A stretch of DNA of 64,000 bases, taken from NCBI RefSeq assembly GCF_000004075.3, contig NC_026660.2, positions 4,216,001 to 4,280,000 on the forward strand, read 5' to 3'. This DNA comes from Cucumis sativus. Its lineage: Eukaryota > Streptophyta > Magnoliopsida > Cucurbitales > Cucurbitaceae. The position numbers were made by a program, and so were the translations under genes. Under the pieces are notes generated by a model. The model saw only the letters and a program-made list of their open reading frames with translations, made no database searches and was not told the origin of the DNA. This document shows, in pieces, positions 26,601 through 39,368 of the stretch (the stretch's first letter is position 1; the number at the start of each line of letters is the position of its first letter).

Positions 26601-26990
26601 AAAAGAAAGATAGAAACAAGAAAAGCCACGTGGATAAAGATGTGATGCATAGATGGATGGGCATGCATAGTTGATGGACATGACGCGGCACTACGCCTAG
26701 TCCCCAAGGCGAGAGGAAAATATCAGTGCCACGTAAGCAGCCAACTTAAGCCTAGAGCCTTGCTAAAGATCTGTCATATCTTCCCTTCTCTCTCTCTCTT
26801 CTCTCCAGCTTTCTCTCTCTTTCTCTCTCTCTCTCTCCTTCTAAAACCAAAACTCAACCGCTGAAAAAACATCTCTAAAAATTAAACAAATATATAAAAT
26901 TCACAATCTCACTTGTTACAGTGATTTGTTTGATTCCTCGCCCGCCGGAGTTGCTTTTTCTGGAGCTCCTTTCACTGAAAAACTTCCAGG
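26600..26990 (+). promoter_or_regulatory. GIGANTEA proximal promoter and first non-coding exon
   Basis: Contains a G-box CACGTG at 26627-26632, an evening-element-like AAAATATCA at 26717-26725 (one mismatch) next to GCCACGT, and a long CT-rich patch at about 26785-26840 typical of plant core promoters. The first leader exon probably starts around or after this patch and ends at 26989, where CCAG is followed by GTTTTTG. The matching acceptor may be at 27347 (TGAACAG). Transcription start and UTR splicing are inferred. Confidence 0.55.
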
Positions 26991-27545
26991 TTTTTGTAAT
27001 TTTTCTTATTTTTATTTTTGGTATTTTTTTTTCTTTTGTGTTTTTGATGTTAATTTGGTTGAGTTTTATATGATGTATCTTTCTTAGTTTCTGATTCTTA
27101 ATTTCTGATCCATTTTGAGATTTCTGTACCTTTATTTTCGTTGAAATAGAGCTCACCTCCTTCTTTAATGAAGTTTTTATGAGATTATTTGGCTGTATTC
27201 ACTAATTTGTGTGTTTTGGCTTCTTTTCTTTTGTAATTTCTGTCTTATTTCGGTTCATGTAGACAATTTTTTGGGTTATTTGTTTCATATTTTCAGTATT
27301 GTTTCATTTCTTGATTCCCCCCTGATTTTATGGCTTTCTCTGAACAGAAATCAGGTTTCTGGGCGTTTTTTTGTAGAAGACGTTGGCAGCTTTGGAACAG
27401 ATTCGAAGGGGAGGAAAATTGGAAGTATCGAGCTGGCCATATCATCATACCTGTAAATTTTCTTTGACGGAGCTCCCCAGTTTCCTTGATTTTCAGTTTG
27501 TTTTTTGTTTCAATTTTTCTAAACGAAACAGGCTGCCGATTTGGG

Positions 27546-27667
27546 ATGTTAAGTTACGATATTTTGATTCTTGACTGGTTGAGAGGCGCTGGATGTTAAA
27601 AGGCTTGAGGTTCATCTTTTGGATCATTAGTGAGAGGCTGGCGAAAACTGTGAACTACTCCCAGTAG
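27546..27667 (+). promoter_or_regulatory. Two upstream ORFs in the GIGANTEA leader
   Basis: Two short ATG-started frames precede the GI start: 27546-27599 (17 codons plus stop) and 27593-27667 (24 codons plus stop). They overlap by 7 nt. The second stop lies about 20 nt before the GI ATG. If this region is retained in the mature leader, they could reduce or tune translation. Confidence 0.45.
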
Positions 27668-27690
27668 TAGAGTATTTCTTGTTCTATATG

Positions 27691-30600
27691 ATGGCTAGTT
27701 CATCTGAAAGGTGGATAGATCGTCTCCAGTTTTCGTCTTTGTTTTGGACTCCACCTCGAGATGAGCAACAAAGAAAAGTGAGCCAAGTTTCTATTCCTCC
27801 ATCTAATTTTTTAGAATTCATTTTTCGAAAATTATATTTGCCTTGTGGTTGGTTTTACTTTTGTCTAGACTGTTTTAACGTGGGAAAATGGTTGGTTCTT
27901 GAAACTTGCCCATTTTGAGCTATTAACAAGGATGGAATATAAATTATCGCTATATGCTGTGTTCATATAATTTACAATTTGTTTTACAGAAGCTTCTCTC
28001 TCTTTAGTATGTGTATCCATGTAGAATACAAAAATAAATGGTTATGAAACGACTGTCATTTTTCTCCATCATCTGTTGTGGGGTTGGCATTTTGCACAGT
28101 TTCTTTGGGCTCGTTGGTTGATTTCTTCTCTACTTTATTGGGTGTGGAATAAAGGTTGTTAGGGGATGGGGGAGGAGGATCTCGTTAATCCACCCTATTG
28201 TAATAAGGGCATAATCTTGTAGCATGCTAGTTTCTTTGCCATTTTATGAATATTTGGCTTGAGTGTAATAATATAGGATCTTCCTACTTCTCTGTAGTCG
28301 TTTGTCACTGGGCCTTTTTTTAAATGGGATATTGGTTTGATTTTATTGGATTGGAGTTTCTTTATGTAGTTGGGCTTGTTTATGCTCTTGTTATCTTTTC
28401 ACTTTTCTCTAATGAGAGTTTGGGTTCTTATAAAAAAAAGAACATAAGATATCATTTTTTCCTTCACATTTGTGTACTTTTTCAATGAAAAATAAACTTT
28501 ACCAAATCTACGTTGTTTTTAATGTGGTAAACTTTTGTCAAATGCTTTAATATGTGAGACTCAACTTTCCCTTTTAATCAAATTATATTTACTTTCATGA
28601 TAACTGTAACTAACATGTGTCCTCTTACACCTTGGCATTTAGGCTGAAATCACTACATATGTAGAATGCTTGGGTCAGTTCACATCGGAACAATTCCCCG
28701 AGGATATTGCGGAGGTTTTTCCCATACCCATTTTCTCCTCATATTTTCTGTTATACAGAAACATACTCAATAAGCATACGGACACGGATGAGAAATTTGA
28801 AATTTTGTGGAGACTTGGGAGATTTAGTGTTTATTAGTGTAGCTTATTGATGTGTACTCTTGCTGCAGTTAATACGTAGTCATTATCCATGGAAGGAAAA
28901 GCGTCTTATTGATGATGTCTTGGGTAAGGGCTAATCTATCTTGTCCTTATTAGTTTAAAGATTATTTTGTTGCCATTAAATGTTCTATGAATGAGTACTA
29001 AACAACTGTCTTTGTCCGTTGAAAACAATGTCCAGCAACTTTTGTTCTTCATCATCCGGAGCACGGGCATGCTGTTATTCTTCCAATTATTTCTTGTATT
29101 ATTGATGGTACTATGGTTTATTGCAAGGACGGTTCTCCCTTTTCTTCTTTCATATCCTTATTCTGCCCGGACACAGAGGTGAGCTTAAGTGAGATATTCC
29201 TACTTTATCTCCTCTTTTGAGCTTGGGTTCGTTGCCTCACATATATTGTTTTCTCCAGCATGATTATTCTGAACAGTGGGCTCTGGCATGTGGTGAGATT
29301 TTGAGAATTTTGACTCATTATAATCGTCCAATATATAAGACAGAACAACAGAGTGTGGAAGGAGAAAGAAGTGGTTGTGACAATCATACGACAACCAGTG
29401 ACTCAAATAATGTGCCACCCGGCCAGATGCCTTTGAATCAGGATAGGAAGCCCTTAAGGCCTCTATCTCCATGGATTACTGACATCTTGCTTGCGGCACC
29501 TCTAGGCATCAGAAGCGACTACTTTCGTTGGTGAGTGGTTGTGCTACATGTTTTACTATTTACATCAGAAAAAGTAGTAGGACTCGGGAAGTTAGCAGTA
29601 AACAATCACGAAAATCAAGTTTTGAATCCATGTACTTGGATGATATATAATATAGGGTCACATTTTATTTTTTTCAGATGCATATCTATCTAGAAGTATT
29701 TAATAGTGGCAATGGTGAGGTAGAGGTTAAGCCTTGGACTTGGTTCTGAACTTATTTGTAGTTCCAAAGAGTTTAAATCCATCTAGATGGAAAGAAATGC
29801 TGGTTTAACTGTTGAAGTCAATTAATGCTCTAAACCCAATCTTATTGGTCTTTCTGTTAGATTTTTTTCACCTGATCTTACAATGGTTTTGCATCCAACA
29901 GGTGTAGTGGCGTCATGGGAAAATATGCAGTTAGAGAACTAAAGCCACCTACCACTGGTTTGCTCATTACCATTTTAATCAGCAGAATGAATTTTCTTTA
30001 TTGTTGTTAAGTTTTTTTTCCCCCTCCCTCCCTCCATTAATGCATGATATAAAATTTAAAATTATTGTTTAAAACGTTGGTACTTGGTTAGTATTCCATA
30101 TTGAGATAAGGAATTTACAATGCCATTTTTTCCCCTCTTAGCTACATCTCGTGGGTCTGGAAAACATCCGCAACTTGTACCGTCAACTCCAAGATGGGCT
30201 GTTGCTAATGGTGCTGGTGTTATATTAAGTGTATGTGATGAAGAAGTCGCTCGATATGAGACTGCCACGTTGACAGCAGCAGCTGTTCCTGCACTTCTAC
30301 TTCCTCCACCAACTACAGCTTTAGACGAGCATCTAGTTGCTGGGCTACCTGCTTTGGAGCCTTATGCACGGTTATTTCACAGGTCAAATTCTAATTTGGA
30401 AGAAAGAAACAAATGAAGTTATTGGATCTTTTCAACTTAGCCTCAACGGCATACTCACGTATTCTTTACTTAGGTATTATGCTATTGCTACTCCAAGTGC
30501 TACTCAAAGACTTCTTCTTGGGCTTTTAGAAGCACCTCCTTCATGGGCTCCTGATGCACTTGATGCAGCTGTTCAGCTTGTGGAACTCCTTCGGGCTGCT

Positions 30601-33600
30601 GAAGACTATGCATCTGGAATAAGAGTAAGTTAGTTTTAGTGGTTTTGCTGTTTTTCTTGACATAATTTCTTTTTCCTTTTCACTTTCTTGAAATTATTCA
30701 CTTCTGTTGGACATTTAGGAGGAAGAGTAAAAAAGGGCAAAAAATTATATCAACAAAGTAAAATAGCGCAATTCTCGAAAAAAATCTGCTAGGCCAAGAA
30801 TATTATGTTATGCTCGCCGATTAGGATTAAAAAAATTTATCATCAATATTTTTAATCTCAGTCGTGATAAAAATAAATTGTGAGTGGACATTATAACGAG
30901 AATATGCACGATCTTTGATCACTCCCTCACAAAGACTTTATTGGGATGCTTACCAGTGGGTAGCCTTTTATTACTTAAGCCAACTAGTCCTTATTTCCAC
31001 ATAAAAGCAAGCCACCCAACTGATGGAGGGAAATGGAAATTGGGAATAAATTTAAGATTTGTTGGTTGATTCTCCAATGCACGCATAGTTTATGTATCAT
31101 TTGATATCTTTTTATTGCAGATGAACAAAATCATGTCATTCTCTTTTCTGAATATCTGTTTCATGATGTTGGATGGGGAAAAACAGATTTTCTAAGAACT
31201 TTGTGAACTAAATACAAAATTATGGTCTTATTCTTTAATTGGCTGACTTCTTGAGAGTCTTAAGATTAGACCAATGTAATTAAGCACACAATAAACCAAT
31301 TTTATTAAAAAAAATATAGTACCCATCCATAACTTCATTGAACCCTACTGCAGGGTTTGTTCCACTCAAGAAAGATTTAAATGTTGAAGTGGTATAGATA
31401 TGGTTCGTCTCGCATGCTTGCATGGTTGGTTAGCAGGTATACATAGTTATTGAATTACCGGAATTATCTCCAGTAAATGGAAAAAATAATTATAGTTATT
31501 TGCTGATTGTAATTTATTGGTTAATGGATTTCCTATGTCTATATCTTCTTTTCTTTTTATTTTTCTCTAGATGAAATATGATACAATAACAATATTTAGC
31601 TACATCCTTATGTCCCTGTTTCATATGTTTCTCTCACATTGGTTAATGGGTTTTTCCTTACTGCAGCTTCCTAGGAACTGGATGCATTTGCACTTTTTAC
31701 GTGCCATAGGAACTGCAATGTCAATGCGAGTAGGTATTGCTGCTGATGCTGCAGCAGCGCTACTTTTCCGGATACTTTCCCAACCTGCATTGCTTTTTCC
31801 TCCTTTGAGGCAAGTTGAGGGAGCCGAAATTCAACATGAACCATTGGGTGATTATATATCGTCCTACCAGAGACAGGTACGTAGTGATCAACCCTGGAGA
31901 GCGGACTGCACTTACACAAAGTTATAACTTAGGATGTTGTGAATCTTATTGTATTACAATTATAGTTTCTAACATTCAAACTATATTGGCTTATGCCAGA
32001 TTGAAGTTCCAGCAGCAGAAGCAACAATTGAAGCAACTGCTCAAGGGATTGCATCCATGCTTTGTGCCCATGGCCTGGAAGTTGAATGGAGAATCTGTAC
32101 CATTTGGGAAGCTGCTTATGGCTTGATTCCATTAAGTTCTTCTGCAGTTGATCTTCCAGAAATTGTTGTCGCAACGCCGCTACAACCTCCCTTACTATCG
32201 TGGAATTTGTACATACCACTTCTTAAGGTCCTTGAATATCTTCCCCATGGCAGTCCATCTGAAGCATGTCTAATGAAGATATTTGTTGCTACAGTAGAAG
32301 CGATTCTTCAAAGAGCATTTCCATCTGAGTCTTCAACAGAGCGTACAAGGAAACTCAAGTATCTTTCTGGAATCGGTTATGTCTCTAAGAACATTTCTGT
32401 ATCAGAGCTCCGGATGATGGTTCACTCTCTTTTCTTAGAATCGTGTGCTTCAGAAGAGCTTGCTTCACGTTTACTTTTTATTGTGTTAAGTGTTTGTGTT
32501 AGTCATGAAGCTCAGTCAAACGGACGAAAGAAAAGAAGAAGTGGTAGCAGTAATTTTCAGGATGAAAAAATCGAGCCCAGTCAAGATATATCCAGAGAAA
32601 GTAGAGAAACAAAAGGCTGGGGGAATAAACAAGGGCCTGTATCAGCTTTTGACTCTTATGTTCTTGCTGCTGTTTGTGCTCTTGCTTGTGAACTGCAGCT
32701 GTTTCCATTGATGTCACGGGGAAGGAAGCGTTTGAGTTTTAAAAGTTCGCAAGATATTGCTAAGTTAATCAAAATAAATGGATCTTCTTTGGAACTTCAG
32801 AGTAGCATCGACTCAGCAATTCGTCGTACTCATAGAATTTTATCGATTCTGGAGGCTCTCTTTTCTCTGAAGCCTTCTTCTCTTGGAACGTCTTGGAGTT
32901 ATAGTTCAAATGAAATAGTTGCTGCAGCTATGGTTGCTGCTCATGTTTCAGAACTATTTCGACGGTCGAGAGCTTGCATGCATGCTCTCTCTGTTTTGAT
33001 GCGATGCAAGTGGGATGAAGAAATTTATACTCGGGCTTTGTCATTGTACAACCTTATTGATATTCACAGCAAAGCTGTTGCATCTATTGTCAATAGGGCT
33101 GAGCCATTAGGAGTGCACATAGTGTCTGCACCAATTTCTGAATACTCTCGGGTGTCTTCAGCAGGCCGAAAACTAACACAACACGAGGACCATGTCTACT
33201 TTGAGAACGGACAGCAATCTATCCCTAAATGTGAAGAGTCGTGTCATGTTAGGGCGAAACTTTCATTTGAAAGAGCTTCAGATTCAACTGTTGACTTGGA
33301 AAATACGTTGGGCAAACGAATAGCAAGTTTCCAGTTAGATGCTTCTGAGCTAGCGAATTTTCTCACAATTGATAGGCATATAGGATTCAATGGATGTGCA
33401 CAAATTCTTTTAAGATCAGTGCTGGCAGAGAAGCAAGAGTTATGTTTCTCTGTTGTTTCACTTTTATGGCACAAGTTAATTGCAACGCCCGAAATTCAAC
33501 CCAGCGCAGAGGGAACATCCGCCCAACAGGGATGGAGACAGGTAATCTAACTGTTGGCTTATTTCTGCCCATTGTATGTTTGGTTTAGGTACTGAGGGAT

Positions 33601-36102
33601 CATAAACCAGATGAACTCTTCTTCAAGTTCTACCACTGTAGGCAATCAACAACTCTCGTCATATTTGGGACATCAAAACATTAAATTAATTTTTTTTCTT
33701 AGACGGTGGCTTATGCCCATTGAACTAGGATTTTTTAAAAGTATTTTGAAATGGTTAATATCACTCTTGTTTTGTTCAAAATCACTTTGAATTGTGTCCT
33801 AATTATTCAAAATCAATTTAATGCTTGATTTTATACCTTTAAATATTACAATTAATTCTGAATTATTAAAAGCATATTTTGACGTCATTTTGAATATCAC
33901 TTTCGTTTTGTTCAAAATCACTTTGAATTGTGTCCTAATTATTCAAAACCAATTTAATGCTTGATTTTATACCTTTAAATATTACAATTAATGCTGAATT
34001 ATTGAAAGCATATTTCGAAGTCATTTTGAATTTGGCAAAAATGATTTTAACCATTTCAAAATCACATAAAGTCCAATCATGCTTTTATTTATTGAAGTTG
34101 TGATTAAAAAAGATAAAAGCTTCAGTGCACATTAAATGATATTTATAATGTACAGCCAACTAGTTATTTTGATATTGTGTGAGGAGATTCACGTTGCATG
34201 ATATAAATTACTTTTTTCTGCATGTTTTTGGGTTAATGAGTGATTTAAGATGATATCAGAGCAGGTGGTTCAAGGAGCTCTTGTGTTTAAGCCTCTGCAA
34301 TGTTATTTCTTTCCCATTTAATATTGATTTGTACTGGTTGAGTCTTCTTTATATTTCAGGCCCACAAGTGAGTGGGAGTATTAAATGATACAATATTAAA
34401 TTTCACTTCACTCATAAGTTAATCTTTTTGGTCAATTAATGATTTGAGAAATTCTTATTAGCAAATATGCTTCAAATTTATAGGTAGTTGATGCACTCTG
34501 CAATGTTGTATCTGCATCCCCAGCAAAAGCAGCTGCAGCTGTTGTACTCCAGGTCTATTCTCTAGTCAACTCGTTCATTGCTTAAATTTATTCATATATC
34601 ATTTTGATTTAAAGTATCATGATTCCGATCCTTGGTAAATTAATATGCTAATGCTGCCATCAATTTATCGAGACTGTATAACAAAGAAGAATGCCTTTTA
34701 TCGTGTTGCCAAGATTTGTTGCTTAAGGAAAATTTTCTTAAAAAATTAAAATATTTTCATGAAAATGGTGCTTGAATTAGTAGCTCAAGTTCCTGGGTTT
34801 ACCTCTGTTCAATGCTTCATGTATTTTAGTTACTTCTATTGCTTTCTGGGATTGTCAGGCTGATAGAGAATTCCAGCCGTGGATTGCTAAAGATGATAAC
34901 CAAGGGCAAAAGATGTGGAGAATCAATCAGCGGATCATCAAATTGATTGTTGAACTCATGAGAAATCATGATAAACCGGAATCGCTAGTAACATTAGCAA
35001 GCGCATCCGACCTTCTTTTGCGTGCTACAGATGGAATGCTGGTGGATGGAGAAGCTTGCACTTTGCCCCAGCTGGAGGTGATATAGAATTTCGACCTTCA
35101 AGTTTAACGATTTAAGACATGTTTGGTAGTGATACTAGACATGTTTGGTAGTGATTTTGAAGTATTTAAAATCCTTTTTATCATGTTCAAAATCATTCCA
35201 AAATATGTTTTCAGTTATTAAAAACAATTTAATGTTTGACTTTTACACTTTCAGGTGTAATTTCTATACAATCAAAATTGATTTTGAATGATTGTTCTGA
35301 AATCATTTTAAAACATGGCAAACATAATTTAAACACTTTCAAAATCACTCTGTAATATACATGTACACAGAGTATTAAGAGGAGAAGTTTGGGTATAAAA
35401 CAAAACAATCTATCTTCTAAGAGAAGAAAAATTATGGAGATGGGAAGGAGGAATAATTGAACACTGAAAGATAAGATGCATTGTAGTTGTATTACTATGT
35501 ACTTAGTCGCTTTTTTGTAATTAAATTTCTCGTTTTGACGGACAGCTCCTTGAAGCAACAGCTCGAGCAGTTCGACCAGTGCTGGAGTGGGGAGAATCTG
35601 GGTTGTCCATCGCGGATGGTCTTGCCAACCTTTTGAAGGTAACATTTTTCCATGTTTCAAGTACTCGGTCAAATAAATTTCAACTCGGGGAAACTTGACA
35701 TCATAGTTAGACTTGCCAAATTGATCATGCCTATAAAATCAGAAATCATAACCTCAATTGTCAATGAACTGCACATTGATAGAAATGACTTTGTCCATAC
35801 AGTGTCGTCTACCAGCTACGGTTCGGTGTCTTTCTCATCCAAGTGCACATGTCCGTGCTTTGAGTACATCAGTTCTTCGTGATATTTTGCAAACTGGTTC
35901 ATATGTCCATAGATCTACACCAAATAACATAAATGGTGTTCACAGTCCATCTTTTCAGTACTTCAACAGGGAAGCCATTAACTGGAAAGTTGACCTTGAA
36001 AAGTGCTTAACATGGGAAGCTCATAGTCGACTTGTAACCGGAATGCCCATTGAGGTTCTTCATGTTGCTGCCAAGGAATTAGGCTGCTCTATTTCTTTGT
36101 GA
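27691..36102 (+). CDS. GI: GIGANTEA, circadian clock and flowering-time protein
   Basis: Large plant-specific nucleocytoplasmic protein. With FKF1 it controls CONSTANS, it stabilises ZEITLUPE as an HSP90 co-chaperone, and it links the clock to flowering and salt tolerance. Coding exons: 27691-27777, 28643-28714, 28869-28923, 29036-29178, 29259-29530, 29902-29957, 30142-30382, 30474-30624, 31667-31876, 32000-33541, 34484-34552, 34859-35077, 35546-35638, 35803-36102. All have GT/AG ends and matching phase: 3510 nt, 1169 aa, against 1173 in Arabidopsis. Diagnostic stretches include SERWIDRLQFSSLFW, FVLHHPEHGHAVILP, RPLSPWITDILLAAPLG and YARLFHRYYAIATPSATQR. A basic patch GRKKRRS (604-610) could be a nuclear signal. 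A second in-frame ATG at 27688 would add one Met. Several residues differ from the family norm (see findings). Confidence 0.97.
28085..28445 (+). mobile_element. LINE-like 3'-end insertion in GI first coding intron
   Basis: Within intron 27778-28642 a GC-richer stretch ends with a typical plant LINE tail: TTGGGCTTGTTTATGCTC, then CTCTAATGAGAGTTTGGG and an A8 tract near 28432-28440. No reverse transcriptase is left. The left limit is a guess. Confidence 0.5.
33741..34065. mobile_element. MITE-like element with internal 136-bp duplication, in GI intron
   Basis: Terminal inverted repeats: the left end reads GTATTTTGAAATGGTTAA and the right end, reverse complemented, GTGATTTTGAAATGGTTAA. Inside, a unit is tandemly duplicated with a 136-bp period (33760-33895 and 33896-34030) and a few differences. 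It sits in intron 33542-34483. No target duplication was resolved. Confidence 0.65.
35151..35348. mobile_element. MITE-like element related to the one at 33741, in GI intron
   Basis: Ends are GTGATTTTGAAGTATTTAAA on the left and, reverse complemented, GTGATTTTGAAAGTGTTTAA on the right. The internal text (CAAAATCATTCCAAAATATG, AACAATTTAATG) resembles the element at 33741. It lies in intron 35078-35545. A short 22-bp repeat of GACATGTTTGGTAGTGAT occurs just before it. Confidence 0.6.
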
Positions 36103-37640
36103 TATTAACTAGGGCATTGGCAGCAATTTTACTCTGACGATAGGCGAGAGGCTTGCATAGAGAAATAGTAAGTATTGATTGATTCGAAACAAGCAGTTTC
36201 CTATTAGCTACTACTAAGCTTTCTCATTCTGTTTGAGAAATAAAACCTCATAATAGTTCCTTATTCTGGCGAGAGGTTCGTACTTTTTCATATGATGAGA
36301 TGATCATGTACAGTAACATTATGACAGGGCAACCAAGTTTCTCACCTATCCTTGTTATGTAGCTGTATCTGTTTTGTATGTTATAAAAACCTCGTGTTAT
36401 TTCAGTGATTGGTCTACCACATGTAATTTGGATCTTCTTAGTTCTTACATCAAATGAATTAGAAGTAGCTTGAACTTGGCAGGTTCTGTCATCTTTCTCC
36501 AGGAAAATGCATACTTCTCTCCATTTTATTTTTCCTAATTGTTCTCTACCCGGTCGGTTTTGCAGCTATCTCAAATAAGGGTTTTTAGGTTCGTATATTA
36601 TGTTCATCCGGTGTCGTTTGATAGTTTTGTCAGAGCAGCAAATGGTTTTGAAGCAGACATGGTTGTGCTCGGTTAAATCAATGAGACCATCTATAGGAAA
36701 GCCGACCTCGGCTGCCACGTTACCCGACATTCAGTGCCCCTTTCTTTTTTTGAATCGGGACGAACACTTTTGAGGTAATCATCAGTTAGGAGCAGGCAAG
36801 TTTAGTCCGAGTTACCAACTGGGGACACTTTTGTAACAAAGAGATGAGATCAGTAAGTAATAGTAATCGCACAGGTTTTTGCTAATGAGGTCAAGACTCA
36901 TGTTTGTACTATTTGTCTATATCTACTTGTGGCACTAAAAAGTTCTTAACCAAACTATAATATATTTTAGTGTATATATTGTGATATTAGTATTATTTTT
37001 GAAGTATCAGAATATGGTATTCTGGTTTTAGGAAAACTTCATTTTTTTCCTTTTTAAATGTACGTTAATCACCAAAGTGAAGATATATGTCTAACAGTGA
37101 GGATATATGTTTTAAGTAATGTCAATAGAAAAAAAGAAAAAGGAAAAAAGAAACAGGAAAACAATAGAGAAATGCCGATGGAAAAATATCACACAAACAA
37201 TTTTCATACAAAAAGTTCAAATAAAATTTAGGTTTTTGAAAACAAAATGTTAGATCAATACAAACCACCTTAGAACTCGTTATATTTTGTGGAGGTGACA
37301 AAGGTTTTGTTTGTAACAAAACTAACTTTCAAATTTGATTTATTTTGCATTGTATAATATTTAATAATATTTTTTTAAAAAAAGTAAAATTGTTATGATA
37401 CAATCTACTTCTACCTATAAATTAAAACACGAACTTCGAGTTAAGGTTAGGAATTCAATTTGTAACAATTACTCGGAAAAAAAATGAATTGGTAGAAAGC
37501 AAAAATAAAGATAAATGGAATCAATTTGTAACAATTCCGACCTTAGAGGTTAAATGGAATCTCTATATGAACAGCAATTTTGTATAATATTTATAAAATA
37601 AGAAATAGTTATTGGCAATATCGATTTAAAATCACTTACG
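36103..37640. other. GI 3' UTR and spacer before RPS18
   Basis: The GI 3' UTR probably occupies the first few hundred bases. A GC-richer stretch at about 36540-36860 has no recognised coding sequence. The rest is AT-rich and non-coding. Confidence 0.45.
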
Positions 37641-37659
37641 ATTCAAATTGTTAAGTAAA

Positions 37660-37806
37660 TGGGCCAAAACGAAAAAACAGGCCCACAAATGGGCCGATTT
37701 AAAAAGTTTATAGAATGGGCATTTAAGAAAATATACAAAGGGCAAAGTAGTCTTTTCAGAACAACAATCAGCCCTAGAAGAAGAAAGCCCTAATATAAAA
37801 CCCTAA
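37660..37806 (+). promoter_or_regulatory. RPS18 promoter: site II motifs and telo-box
   Basis: Three site II-type TGGGCC/GGCCCA motifs (37660-37665, 37680-37685, 37690-37695) are followed by a telo-box AAACCCTAA (37798-37806). This pair is the hallmark of plant ribosomal-protein promoters, where TCP and telo-box factors tie expression to cell growth. It lies within about 240 bp of the start codon. Confidence 0.8.
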
Positions 37807-37901
37807 TTTTGAGGTTTGTTCAGTTGGTAAGTCGTCGTTGCAGCCTCTTAGCCAAGGAGAAGAAGCATCAGTACGAAGCCGCTCAACCTCTTCTCTCAAC
37901 A

Positions 37902-39368
<1,467 letters not shown>

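Noticed and set aside
32057..33550. A 497-aa open frame that could be called a gene by itself
   Set aside because: It is the large exon of GIGANTEA (32000-33541), entered mid-frame, and runs past the splice donor.
35229..35672. 147-aa minus-strand open frame
   Set aside because: It overlaps a MITE-like element and GIGANTEA exon 35546-35638 in the wrong strand; a shadow frame.
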